Part shown: positions 34,881 to 43,254 of the stretch, in pieces | Layout: every line of letters starts with the position of its first letter | Position numbering within the stretch: the first letter of the stretch is position 1 | NCBI RefSeq assembly: GCF_014779715.1 | Contig: NZ_JACXYU010000001.1 | Span: forward strand, 682,001-746,000 | Direction of reading: 5' to 3' | DNA: 64,000 bases | Source: Streptomyces chumphonensis | Lineage (GTDB): Bacteria > Actinomycetota > Actinomycetes > Streptomycetales > Streptomycetaceae | The notes under the pieces: generated by a model | Seen by the model: the letters and a program-made list of their open reading frames with translations, nothing else | Told to the model about the DNA's origin: nothing | Databases searched by the model: none | Position numbers and translations under genes: made by a program

Positions 34881-36573
34881 CGGCGGGCTCCGGCCCGGCG
34901 GCGAACACGGCGCGGTAGTCGGGCTCCTGCCACAGCCGGGCGTGCGGGGCGAGGGCGCGCAGGCGTCCCGCCTCCAGCCAGGCGACCAGATCGGCGCGGG
35001 CGGCGGTGGCGGCCCGGTGGGCGACGAGCAGCCGGGTGCCCGGCCGGTCCCCGTTCAGGAGGGCCTCGGTGACCTGGCGTTCGGTGGCGGTGTCGAGGCT
35101 GGAGGTGGCGTCGTCCAGGATGAGCAGCCGACCTCGGTGGGTGAACGCCCTCGCCAGCCCGAGGCGTTGGATCTCGCCGCCGGAGAGGGGCACGTCCGCG
35201 CAGGGCGTGTCGTAGCCGTGCGGCAGGGTGCGCACGAAGGTGTCGGCGCAGGCGGCGCGGGCGGCCCGCGTGATCCGCTCGGGGTCGGGTGGCGGCAGCG
35301 GGCCGAAGCCGATCGTTCCGGCGAGCGTCCCCCCGAGGAGGGCGGGGCGTTCGAAGGCGTACCCGACGGCACGTCGCAGCGCGGCGGGGTCGGCCTCGCT
35401 CAGCGGGACGCCGTCCAGCAGCACCTCGCCGTGGTCGGGCTCGGTCAGCTTCCCCGCCAGCCGGGCGAGTTCGGACTTGCCCGAGCCGGAGCGCCCCACC
35501 ACGGCCACCGTCGTGCCGCCGGGCACGGTGAGGTCGACGCCGTCCAGCACCGTGCGCCCGCCCCGGACCGCGCTGACGCGGCGCAGCTCCAGCCGGCCCG
35601 GGCCCGGCGGCAGCGGCTTCGTGCCGTGGGGCGCGACGGGCACGGCGTGCACCTCGGCCAGCCGGGCGCCCGAGCGGCGGGCGCGGACGAGCGCGGCCAG
35701 CCGTCCGGTGAGCACGCCGATCCCGGCGGCGAGCGCGGCGTACCGGGTGGCGGCCAGGAGCGTGCCGACGCTCAGCTCCCCGGCGACCAGCAGGAGGCCC
35801 CCGGTGGCGACGACGGCCGTCTGGAGCAGCGGCACGAGGACCGCCGCCTGGGCGTTGGAGCGGCCCTGGACCCGCCACAGGCGGTGTCCCTCGCGGCTCA
35901 GTTCGGGCAGCGCGGCGAGCACCCGGCCGCGTTCGCGGCGCAGCGTCCCGGCGGCGGCGATGGTGCGGGCCCCGGCGAGCGTCTCGGTGAAGCGCCCGGC
36001 GATCTCCCCCTGGAGGCGCAGGTACCGCTCGACGGTGTCGCCGGTGCGCCGGGTGAACGCGCGCAGGACGAGCGCGAGGAGGGGCACGCCGAGCAGGAAC
36101 GTCCCCGCCAGCCGCCAGTCGATGAGGACGAGGGCGGTCAGACCGCCCAGGGGGAGGGCGCAGGAGGCCAGCAGCGCGGCGACGGCGCCCGGTGCCGTGC
36201 CGCTCTGGGCGGCGAGCGCGGTGGCGCGGGTGACGAGGTCGCCCCGGCTGAAGCGGGCCGCGCCGGCCGGTCCGACGGCCAGGAGGTGGCCGATCAGCCG
36301 GGTGCGCAGGCGGGCGGTGGCGTGGGCGGTGGTGGTGCCCGTCAGCACGGTCTCGACGGCGTCGAGGAGGAAGAGGGCGGCCAGCAGGGCCGCGGCCCCC
36401 GTCAGGGCGGCGGTCGCCGGTTCACCGGCGAGCAGCAGGTCGAGAGTGTGGCCGAGGGCGGCCGGCAGCAGCAGGACGGCGGCGGCGTCCGCCGTGGTGA
36501 CGAGGGCGAGCAGGGTGGCGCGGACGGCCTGGTGGCGCAGGGCGTCGCGGAGGACGCGGTCGGCGGGTGTCAT
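34873..36573 (-). CDS. ramA: RamA/AmfA-like ABC exporter half-transporter
   Basis: A 566-residue ABC exporter with an N-terminal six-helix domain (VRATLLALVTTADAAAVLLL start, ARFSRGDLVTRATALAAQSG in the coupling region) and a nucleotide-binding domain with Walker A VVGRSGSGKSELA, a signature LSGGEIQRLGLARA, and Walker B LLILDDATSSLDT. The ATG is at 36573. It forms a heterodimeric exporter with the gene that follows at an 8-bp overlap. It is 179 bp after the precursor gene, from which it is separated by two strong hairpins. Confidence 0.92.
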   Translation of the reverse strand: MTPADRVLRDALRHQAVRATLLALVTTADAAAVLLLPAALGHTLDLLLAGEPATAALTGAAALLAALFLLDAVETVLTGTTTAHATARLRTRLIGHLLAVGPAGAARFSRGDLVTRATALAAQSGTAPGAVAALLASCALPLGGLTALVLIDWRLAGTFLLGVPLLALVLRAFTRRTGDTVERYLRLQGEIAGRFTETLAGARTIAAAGTLRRERGRVLAALPELSREGHRLWRVQGRSNAQAAVLVPLLQTAVVATGGLLLVAGELSVGTLLAATRYAALAAGIGVLTGRLAALVRARRSGARLAEVHAVPVAPHGTKPLPPGPGRLELRRVSAVRGGRTVLDGVDLTVPGGTTVAVVGRSGSGKSELARLAGKLTEPDHGEVLLDGVPLSEADPAALRRAVGYAFERPALLGGTLAGTIGFGPLPPPDPERITRAARAACADTFVRTLPHGYDTPCADVPLSGGEIQRLGLARAFTHRGRLLILDDATSSLDTATERQVTEALLNGDRPGTRLLVAHRAATAARADLVAWLEAGRLRALAPHARLWQEPDYRAVFAAGPEPADA

Positions 36574-36638
36574 CGGGCCGGTCTCCTCGGGCCGTACGCT
36601 CGGCCGGTCGCCTCGTGCCCGGCCCCGGTGGGCCGGGA

Positions 36639-36674
36639 CGGTCCCGGGCGGGAGTGGTCCGCCGCCCGGGACCG
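36639..36674 (-). other. Second intercistronic hairpin before ramA
   Basis: Perfect 13-bp stem: cggtcccgggcgg (36639-36651) with ccgcccgggaccg (36662-36674) and a 10-base loop. It follows the first hairpin by 12 bp in the direction of transcription and lies 65 bp before the ramA start. Confidence 0.8.
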
Positions 36675-36686
36675 GGCCTGTCCGGT

Positions 36687-36728
36687 GCGCTGACGCGTGA
36701 GGCGCCGGAGCGCCTCACGCGTCAGCGC
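36687..36728 (-). terminator. Long perfect hairpin after the lanthipeptide precursor gene
   Basis: A perfect 19-bp stem (36687-36705 with 36710-36728) closed by the tetraloop cgga begins 24 bp after the precursor stop codon. No U-run follows. It probably gives partial termination or protects the 3' end of a short precursor mRNA so that the precursor is made in excess over the exporter. Confidence 0.8.
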
Positions 36729-36752
36729 GTCACCCGGAACACCGGTGCTGTG

Positions 36753-36872
36753 TCAGAGGCACAGGATGGTGCTGGCGGAGCTGACCTTGTCGCAGGCGAG
36801 CAGGCTGACGTTGCTGCCCGCGTCGCCGCCGGTCTCCGGGGTCTCCATCTTCTGCAGGTCGAGAAGCGCCAT
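36753..36872 (-). CDS. ramS: SapB/AmfS-like class III lanthipeptide precursor
   Basis: A 39-residue precursor peptide. The leader begins MALLDLQKMETPE, nearly the same as the AmfS and RamS leaders, and contains the recognition helix LLDLQ. The core from about residue 20 has two S-x-x-S-x-x-x-C modules: S20-S23-C27 and S31-S34-C38, with a single residue after the last cysteine. In the family, serines are phosphorylated, dehydrated and joined to cysteines as lanthionine or labionin rings to give a surfactant that lowers surface tension for aerial hyphae. The ATG 36872 has GAGAGGAAAC upstream. It lies 56 bp downstream of the synthetase gene. Confidence 0.95.
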   Translation of the reverse strand: MALLDLQKMETPETGGDAGSNVSLLACDKVSSASTILCL

Positions 36873-36928
36873 GATGTTTCCTCTCTGTAGGGACGGGGTG
36901 TTTCTTCCTGACCCCTGGCCGGGGCAGG

Positions 36929-39553
36929 TCATCGGGGCCGCGATGGCGGCGGGAGGAACGGCAGCCGGACGGGCTCGTCGTGCCGGGCGGAGCCGACGGC
37001 GAGCAGGCATCCGGCGGTGCCGGTGGACAGGTCCATGGACAGGCGCATCATCTGGTCGCCCGGGAAGGCGAGCCCGCCGCCGAAGGACATGGCGTACCAG
37101 CCGAGCGCGTCGAGCTGCCGCTCGACGTCGTCGGGCGACGCCTGGGGGGTGGCGGTGCGGGCCAGGTGCCAGATCATCCCGGCGCGGCCCCGGAAGAGTC
37201 CGGGCTGCGCGTAGAAGCGGGATCGGGCGGCGGGCAGGATCTGCCCGCGGGCCTCGTGGAGGGCGCTGTCGTCGGGCCGGTGGCTGAGGTAGTCGTCGAG
37301 GACGGCGGCGATGCCGACGCTGCCCGCGCCGAGGTACGGCATGGTGCGGGAGCCCTCGTCCACGTGGAGGGCGCCGTTGCCGTCGGGGACGCAGCGCGCG
37401 AGGTCGCGCCGCAGCGTCTCGCCCGCGAGGTCCAGCAGGGCGGTGTCCCCGGTGCGTTCGTACAGGCGCAGGAAGAGCAGCGCGGGCCCGGTGCCGCCGT
37501 GCAGGAGACCGGCTCTGGGTATGCGGCCGTCCTCGTCGCGCGCCCCGGCCAGCAGGTCGGCGGCGCGGCGGGCCGCCTCCAGGGCGTGGTCGTGCAGGGC
37601 GGGGTCGTCCGTCCGGGTGCCCAGGTGGTCCAGGGCCAGCCCCACGCCGGCGAGGCCGCCGTCGAGGTCGTGGCCGAGGCGCTGCCACCGCTCGGCCAGG
37701 GTGCGCTCGACGAGTTCGGCGGCGCGGGCGGCGTGGCCGAGCCGGTCCAGGACGAGGGCGACGCCGAGCAGCCCGTCGTAGAGGCCGAGCGGGGTGCGGC
37801 GCGGTGGCGCGGCGGTGTGGGCGAGGAGCCATTCCTCACCCTGCGGGTAGCGGGGCGCACCGGTCTCGGCGAACGCGTACAGGACGCCGGCCGCTCCGTG
37901 GGCGAGACCGAGACCCCGGCCCTCCCCGAACTGGGCGACGTCACCGGGGAACAGGCGGTCGTCGCGCTCGGGCGTCGCGGAGGCGAGGATGGCGCGGACC
38001 ATGGCGTCGCGGCTGTGCGGCCAGTCACCGGGGTGGACCCCGGGCGCGCGGTCGGCGTCCGCCCGGCCACCGGACCGGGCGGCCGGCACGGGGCGCGCGG
38101 ACGTGTTCCCGGGAGGGGCGCTCGGTGCGCCGCCCACGATCTCGGCCACCGCCGCGTCCAGGAACGACCGGGGCACGTCGGGGAACTGCTCGGCGACGAC
38201 GTCCGCCAGGTGGGCCGCCATGCCCCGGTCGACGGCCAGCAGCGTCGTCACGGGCAGGAAGAGGGCCAGGCGCAGGCAGGCCAGGGCGTAGGTGTCGATC
38301 GCGAAGCCGCGACGGTCGACCGGGGCCAGGAAGCCGGGGTGCGCGACGGCCTGCCGGGGGTCGTCCTCGACGGGAGCGGCGGCCTCGAAGTCGAGCAGCG
38401 AGACGGACTTCTCGTCGGGCGCGACCATGATGTTGAACATGTGCAGGTCGTTGAAGACGATACCCCGTGCGTGCACGGCGGCGACGGCGTCGGTGACGGA
38501 CTGGTGGACCGTCAGGGCCCACTGGGTGTAGTCGGCGACGGCACGCGGCGCGGGGTCCTCGGTCAGCAGCGGGTGCCGCTGGGCGAAGAAGGAGTTGAGC
38601 GTCTGACCGGGCAGGTGGTCCATCACCAGGAAGCGGTGGCCCTCCAGCGTGAACCAGTCCCGCACGCCGGGGGCCACGCCGCTGCCCGCGAGCCGTTCCA
38701 GGGCCGCCTTCTCGCGCTCCAGGCGGCGCACGGCGTCGGCGCCGTCGGCGGCCAGACCGGCGTGCGGGCGGCCCTCCTTGAGCACGACCTCCTCGCCGGT
38801 GCGGGTGTCCTTCCCGGCGTAGACGCCGCCCCCGTTGGAGAAGTGCAGGGCCCGCTCGATGCGGTAGGGCAGGTCGGCGACGGTCGCGGAGTTGCGGGCG
38901 TCCAGGTGCGGCTGGAGGCAGGCGGGCAGGGTGACCCACTCCGGGACCGTGAACACCGGGTCCCTGCGGTCGGGCACAAGGGTGCCCTCGGCGTTCTCCA
39001 GCGCGGGGACCAGCAAGCCGCTCTCGTCCAGGCAGTGCCGGGGGGCGAACGCGCCGTACCGCACGTAGAGCGGGCCGTCGGCCCAGCGCAGGTCGGTGAG
39101 GATGTAGGGCCCCGGCTCGCCGGCGAGCCGCGCGTCCAGCTCGGTCAGCACGGTGCGCAGCTGCTCCTCGTCCACCGGGTAGACGGTCACCGCCTTGCCG
39201 CTGTGGCCGCGGTCGGCGTACTTGGCGTTGCGCAGGTGGAGCAGGTGCAGGTCGGGGACGAACTTGAAGGCGACGCCGCGCGGGACGCAGTAGTCCCAGA
39301 CCTGTTCGACGACGGTGCCGGCGTTGCCCAGCGTGGCCGAGACGTGCACCTTCCACCCCTGGGCGGGGAACTCGCCCCGCTCCGGTCGCAGCTCCAGCCA
39401 GTCACCGCTGCGGGCGGAGATCCAGCCCTCGGGGACCGGGCGACGGGCGGCGTCGAGCGTCGCGTCCCGCCCGCCGGCCGCGGCGGAGAGACGGTCGGGG
39501 GTCTCGTAGAAGTGCGGGTCGGCCAAGCAGTAGGCCTCGTACCGGCTGTCCAT
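36929..39553 (-). CDS. ramC: Class III lanthionine synthetase LanKC (RamC/AmfT-like)
   Basis: An 874-residue three-domain synthetase. The N-terminal lyase domain is residues about 1-215. The Ser/Thr kinase-like domain runs from about 220 to 500, with VVLKEGRP (ATP lysine), GIVFNDLHMFNIMV (catalytic loop) and VSLLDFEAAA (metal-binding DFE). The LanC-like cyclase domain to the end has GLGLAHGAAGVLYAF, GLLHGGTGPALLF, LFRGRAGMIWHLA and DLSTGTAGCLLAVG. The zinc-ligand cysteines of LanC are absent, as in class III enzymes. It modifies the 39-residue precursor. The ATG 39553 is followed by a typical N terminus MDSRYEAYCLADPHFYETP. Confidence 0.95.
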   Translation of the reverse strand: MDSRYEAYCLADPHFYETPDRLSAAAGGRDATLDAARRPVPEGWISARSGDWLELRPERGEFPAQGWKVHVSATLGNAGTVVEQVWDYCVPRGVAFKFVPDLHLLHLRNAKYADRGHSGKAVTVYPVDEEQLRTVLTELDARLAGEPGPYILTDLRWADGPLYVRYGAFAPRHCLDESGLLVPALENAEGTLVPDRRDPVFTVPEWVTLPACLQPHLDARNSATVADLPYRIERALHFSNGGGVYAGKDTRTGEEVVLKEGRPHAGLAADGADAVRRLEREKAALERLAGSGVAPGVRDWFTLEGHRFLVMDHLPGQTLNSFFAQRHPLLTEDPAPRAVADYTQWALTVHQSVTDAVAAVHARGIVFNDLHMFNIMVAPDEKSVSLLDFEAAAPVEDDPRQAVAHPGFLAPVDRRGFAIDTYALACLRLALFLPVTTLLAVDRGMAAHLADVVAEQFPDVPRSFLDAAVAEIVGGAPSAPPGNTSARPVPAARSGGRADADRAPGVHPGDWPHSRDAMVRAILASATPERDDRLFPGDVAQFGEGRGLGLAHGAAGVLYAFAETGAPRYPQGEEWLLAHTAAPPRRTPLGLYDGLLGVALVLDRLGHAARAAELVERTLAERWQRLGHDLDGGLAGVGLALDHLGTRTDDPALHDHALEAARRAADLLAGARDEDGRIPRAGLLHGGTGPALLFLRLYERTGDTALLDLAGETLRRDLARCVPDGNGALHVDEGSRTMPYLGAGSVGIAAVLDDYLSHRPDDSALHEARGQILPAARSRFYAQPGLFRGRAGMIWHLARTATPQASPDDVERQLDALGWYAMSFGGGLAFPGDQMMRLSMDLSTGTAGCLLAVGSARHDEPVRLPFLPPPSRPR

Positions 39554-39632
39554 CGTCCCCCTTCGGTTCCGGGTCGGTCCACGGGGGTTCGGCCCCGTCC
39601 TCCGGCTCGGCACAGACATTTCCATGCCGCTG

Positions 39633-39650
39633 CGTGACCGAACAGTCACG
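39633..39650. promoter_or_regulatory. Inverted repeat upstream of ramC
   Basis: cgtgac-cgaaca-gtcacg is a perfect 6-bp-arm inverted repeat located 80 bp upstream of the ramC start and 150 bp upstream of the riboswitch. The spacing and position suit an activator or developmental regulator such as RamR or BldD, but I cannot decide which. Confidence 0.45.
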
Positions 39651-39799
39651 GCTGTCATAGGACCGATATGAAAAACGCATGGTGTGTTGGACCCCGGTGG
39701 ACCAGTCACCGTGCGACACCAAGGAGAACGCTGCGTGTCCACCCTGCCGAACGGGTGTGACCGGCGGCACCGCGGCCCGGGCCCGCTACGCCGTTAGAG

Positions 39800-39935
39800 T
39801 GTCCGGTGCAGTACCCGCCCTGGTCGGGGGAAGCCGGTGGGAATCCGGCGCTGACCCGCAACCGTGAACGGCACCGCAGGACCGCACCACGAGGAGCGGC
39901 TCCGGCGGTCCGCGAGCCGGAAGACCCGCACCACG
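39800..39935 (+). promoter_or_regulatory. Cobalamin riboswitch
   Basis: An adenosylcobalamin/cobalamin-type aptamer. The conserved core is visible: gggggaagccggtgggaatc, ccggcgctgacccgcaaccg and gtga, and the B12 box agccggaagacccgc at about 39915-39929. A -10 element tagagt (39795-39800) places the start of the RNA close to 39806. It lies 160 bp before the first gene of the operon, and the remaining leader contains short GC-rich hairpins that may act as the expression platform. High cobalamin should lower expression of the five downstream genes. Confidence 0.93.
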
Positions 39936-40094
39936 GCGTGCCCCTCCCCCGGGAGGGTCCATGGCTCCCGGCGGAGCGTTCGCAGCGCGCCGCCGGCACC
40001 GTCGAGGTCTGCGGATGCCGAGCCCGGAGAGCCGCGCGCCCAGCGTGGCCCGCCCGTGGTGCCGGTGTGCGCGACCGCCACCGAAAGGCACCCG

Positions 40095-41426
40095 ATGCTC
40101 CTGCGCCGCTGCGCCACGGCCCTGGCCGCCGCCACCGTCCTGAGCGCGTCGGCGGCACCCGCCGCCCTGGCCGACGCCTCCCCCTCCCCGTCCCCCGAGG
40201 TGACGCTCCCGGCGGGGCTGTACGGCGCGGGGGACCCGCAGTACGACGCGGTGTGGCGGCAGTCGACGGCGCTGCTCGCGCAGGACGCGCTCGGCGTCAC
40301 CCCGGCCGAGTCGGCCGTCGCGTGGCTGGCGGACCAGCAGTGCGACGACGGTTCCTTCAGCTCCTACCGTGCGGACCCGCAGGCGCCCTGCGACGCGCAG
40401 ACCCCGCGCGACACCAACGCGACGGCCATGGCCGTGCAGGCCCTGGCGGCGCTGCGCGGAGCGGACGCGGACGCGGTCGGGGACGCCGTGGCGTGGCTGG
40501 AGTCGGTGCGGGGCGAGGACGGCGGCTGGGCGTACTACGCGGGCGACCCGGCCTCCGACGCCAACTCCACGGCCGTCGTGGCGGGCGCGCTGAACGCGGC
40601 CGGCCGCGACGGCTCGGGCGCGGACTCCCCCGCCGCCGCGCTGAGCGCCTTCCAGCTCGGCTGCGACGCCCCGGACGGGCAGGCCGGAGCCTTCGCCCAC
40701 GTCCCCGAGGAGAACGGCGACCTGAAGCCGAACGGCCTGGCCACCGCCTCCGCCGCGCTCGGGGCGCAGGGCCTGGGCCTCGCGGCCGAGGCCGCCGGGG
40801 AGGACGCCGGGAGGCCGACGCTCCCCGAGTGCGACGAGGACGGCCGGTTCCCGGCCGAGCGGTCCGCGCAGGCCGCCGCCGCCTACCTCAGCGCCGAGCT
40901 GGAGCGCAACGGCGGCTACCTGGAGTTCGCCATGCCGGGCGCCGAACCGCAGCCCGACCACAGTGGGACGGCGCTGGCCGTCATCGCCCTGGCGGCGGGC
41001 GGCTACGCGGACGCCGCGCAGGAGCCGCTGAACTGGCTGGCCGACCACCACGACCAGTGGCAGGGCCTGAACGAGAGCCCGGCGGGCCTCGGTCAGCTGG
41101 TGCTCGCGGTCCGCGCGGCGGGCGGCGACCCGCGGGCGTTCGGCGGCACGGACCTGCTCGACCGGCTGAGCGCCACCGGGCCGGAGCCGCAGCCGTCGAA
41201 GGAGCCCAAGGGAGTGGCGTCCGACGGCCGGGAGGACGCGGACGGCGAGGACGGGAACGGCACGGCCGTGTGGTGGGTCGTCGGCTCGATCTTCGTCGCG
41301 GGTGTCGGCGTCGGCCTGCTGGTGAGCCTGCGCAAGCGCGGCACGGGCCCGAACGGCTCGGCCGACGGGTCCGCGAACGGGTCCGGCGGTTCCTCGGGCG
41401 GCTCCTCGGGCGGGGACGCGCGCTGA
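40095..41426 (+). CDS. Secreted, membrane-anchored cyclase-fold (transcobalamin-like) protein
   Basis: A 443-residue protein. Signal peptide: MLLRRCATALAAATVLSASA with cleavage near AALADA. The body (about 45-365) is an alpha/alpha-barrel with repeats such as AVAWLADQQCDDGSFSSY, AVAWLESVRGEDGGWAYYAG, NGGYLEFAMPG and PLNWLADHHDQW. A single C-terminal helix (VWWVVGSIFVAGVGVGLLVSL) plus basic and Gly/Ser tail anchors it. The barrel is the fold of the transcobalamin/intrinsic factor alpha domain and of prenyltransferases. The ATG 40095 has AAAGG upstream. Being behind a cobalamin riboswitch and in front of an ECF transporter, it is likely a B12 capture protein. Confidence 0.82.
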   Translation: MLLRRCATALAAATVLSASAAPAALADASPSPSPEVTLPAGLYGAGDPQYDAVWRQSTALLAQDALGVTPAESAVAWLADQQCDDGSFSSYRADPQAPCDAQTPRDTNATAMAVQALAALRGADADAVGDAVAWLESVRGEDGGWAYYAGDPASDANSTAVVAGALNAAGRDGSGADSPAAALSAFQLGCDAPDGQAGAFAHVPEENGDLKPNGLATASAALGAQGLGLAAEAAGEDAGRPTLPECDEDGRFPAERSAQAAAAYLSAELERNGGYLEFAMPGAEPQPDHSGTALAVIALAAGGYADAAQEPLNWLADHHDQWQGLNESPAGLGQLVLAVRAAGGDPRAFGGTDLLDRLSATGPEPQPSKEPKGVASDGREDADGEDGNGTAVWWVVGSIFVAGVGVGLLVSLRKRGTGPNGSADGSANGSGGSSGGSSGGDAR

Positions 41427-42115
41427 TGGGCCGCGTCCGCGCCTCGGCCGCCACCGCGCTCGCGGGCGTGCTCGGTGGCGTGCTGCTGCTCCTGCTCGGC
41501 GCCACCCCCGCGCACGCGGAGGGCTACCGGTACTGGTCGTTCTGGACGCGTGCGGACGACGGGGCCGACTGGGCGTACGCCACCCAGGGCCCGGCCACCC
41601 TCCGTCCCGCCGACGGCGCGGTGGTCGGCCTCCGGTTCGCGGTGACCGAGAACTCCGAGGACGCCACGCGGCCCCGGCAGCGCGACGGCTTCGCGACCGT
41701 CTGCGCCGACACCCCGCCGCGCGAGGGCCGCAAGCGGGTGGCGCTCGTGATCGACCCCGGCACCCCGGCGGACGCGCCCGAGGGCGAGACGCCGCCCGAG
41801 CCGTGGCAGGTCTGCGCCGCCGTTGCGCCCGACGCCTCGGTGGGCGACGCCCTGGCCGCCACCGCGCCGCCGCTGCGCTACGACGCGTCGGCGCTGCTGT
41901 GCGCCGTCGCGGGGTACCCGGCCACGGAGTGCGGCCCCGAGGTCGACGCCTCGGCGCCGCGTGCCGGGACGGACGGCGCCGACGGCGCCGGGGACGACGC
42001 GTCCGGCCCGGCGGGCGAGGACGGCGTCCCGTTCGGCCTGGTGTACGGGGGCGCGGCCGTCGTCCTCCTCGGCGGTGCGGCGGCGTGGCAGGCCCGGCGG
42101 CGTCGTCGGTCATGA
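41426..42115 (+). CDS. Secreted membrane-anchored protein, SCO2322-like
   Basis: A 229-residue protein with a signal peptide (ALAGVLGGVLLLLLGATPAHA), a beta-rich domain (YRYWSFWTRADDGADWAYATQ, then VVGLRFAVTENSEDATRPRQ, VALVIDPGTPADAPEGETPPE, LLCAVAGYPATECGPEV with two cysteines near the end) and a C-terminal helix (FGLVYGGAAVVLLGGAAAWQ) plus Arg-rich tail. I recall this family under the name SCO2322 family. The domain may be equivalent to the beta domain (DUF4430-like) of transcobalamin. It overlaps the previous stop by one base (TGATG) and the next gene by 4 bp. Confidence 0.78.
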   Translation: MGRVRASAATALAGVLGGVLLLLLGATPAHAEGYRYWSFWTRADDGADWAYATQGPATLRPADGAVVGLRFAVTENSEDATRPRQRDGFATVCADTPPREGRKRVALVIDPGTPADAPEGETPPEPWQVCAAVAPDASVGDALAATAPPLRYDASALLCAVAGYPATECGPEVDASAPRAGTDGADGAGDDASGPAGEDGVPFGLVYGGAAVVLLGGAAAWQARRRRRS

Positions 42116-43254
42116 CCCCCGGCCCGCTCACGGCGCCCCGCTCCGCGCCGCTGCCCGCCCTGCGCGCCCCGCTGGCGAACCGCACCAACGCCCTGCACGC
42201 GGGCGCCTGGTGGCTGTGGGCGCTCGGGCTGGCGGCGGCGGCCTCCCGCACCACGAACCCCCTGCTCCTGGCGCTGCTGGTGGCGGTGGCCGGGTACGTC
42301 GTGTCGGCCCGGCGCACCGACGCGCCGTGGGCCCGCTCCTACGCGGTCTTCCTGCTGCTGGGGCTGGCCGTGCTGGCCATGCGGCTGCTGTTCGCCGTGG
42401 TGCTGGGTTCGCCGGTGGGCGGCACCCGGGTGCTGTTCACGCTGCCCGAGGTGCCCCTGCCCGACTGGGCCCAGGGCGTGCGGATCGGTGGGCGGGTCAC
42501 GGCGGAGGGCCTGGCCTTCGCGTTCCGGGACGGGATGCGGCTGGCGGCGCTGCTGGTGTGCGTCGGCGCGGCCAACGCCCTGGCCAGCCCGGCGCGGCTG
42601 CTCAAGTCCCTGCCGGGCGCGCTCTACGAGGCGGGGGTCGCCGTCGTCGTCGCCATGACGTTCGCCCCCAACCTCGTCGCCGACGTGCGGCGGGTCCGGG
42701 CCGCGCGGCGGCTGCGCGGCCGGCCCGACCGGGGCGTGCGGTCCGTCCTCCAGGTGGCCCTGCCCGTGCTGGAGGGCGCGCTGGAACGCTCGGTGGCGCT
42801 GGCCGCCGCGATGGACGCCCGCGGGTACGGCCGCACCGCCCGGGTGTCGCCCGCCGTCCGGCGCACGACGACCGCCTGCACCCTCGGCGGGCTGCTCGGC
42901 GTGTGCGTCGGGGCCTACGGCCTGCTGTCGGCGGACGGCGAGGCGTTCGCGCTCCCCGCGCTGGGGCTGGGGCTGGCCGCCGCCCTGGTGGGGCTGCGCC
43001 TCGGCGGGCGCCGCGCGGCCCGCTCCCGGTACCGGCCCGACCGGTGGGGGGTGCGGGCCTGGCTGGTGGCCGGTTCGGGCGCGGCCGTCGCCGTCGGGAT
43101 GCTCGCCGCCGCGGCGGCCGACCCGGCGGCCCTCACGCCGCCCGCCGTGCCGCTGACCGCGCCGTCGGTGCCCGTGGGCGCGGTGACGGCCTGTCTGCTC
43201 GGGCTGCTGCCCGCGTTCGTCGCCCCGCTGCCCGCCGGAAGGAGCGCGCCGTGA
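42112..43254 (+). CDS. ECF transporter T component (EcfT/CbiQ type)
   Basis: A 380-residue membrane scaffold subunit of an energy-coupling factor transporter. Five or more hydrophobic helices surround the coupling region. The two Ala-Arg-Gly-type coupling motifs are VRAARRLRGRPD and AMDARGYGRTAR. Helix examples are WLWALGLAAAASR and YAVFLLLGLAVLAMRLLFAVVLG. It starts at ATG 42112, overlapping the previous gene by 4 bp (ATGA), and overlaps the ATPase gene likewise (GTGA). It joins the S subunit to the ATPases. Confidence 0.92.
   Translation: MTPGPLTAPRSAPLPALRAPLANRTNALHAGAWWLWALGLAAAASRTTNPLLLALLVAVAGYVVSARRTDAPWARSYAVFLLLGLAVLAMRLLFAVVLGSPVGGTRVLFTLPEVPLPDWAQGVRIGGRVTAEGLAFAFRDGMRLAALLVCVGAANALASPARLLKSLPGALYEAGVAVVVAMTFAPNLVADVRRVRAARRLRGRPDRGVRSVLQVALPVLEGALERSVALAAAMDARGYGRTARVSPAVRRTTTACTLGGLLGVCVGAYGLLSADGEAFALPALGLGLAAALVGLRLGGRRAARSRYRPDRWGVRAWLVAGSGAAVAVGMLAAAAADPAALTPPAVPLTAPSVPVGAVTACLLGLLPAFVAPLPAGRSAP

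Noticed and set aside
33411..36693. Long rightward open frames opposite the ram transporter genes
   Set aside because: Antisense to two well-conserved ABC transporters, with low-complexity Arg/Gly/Ala products.
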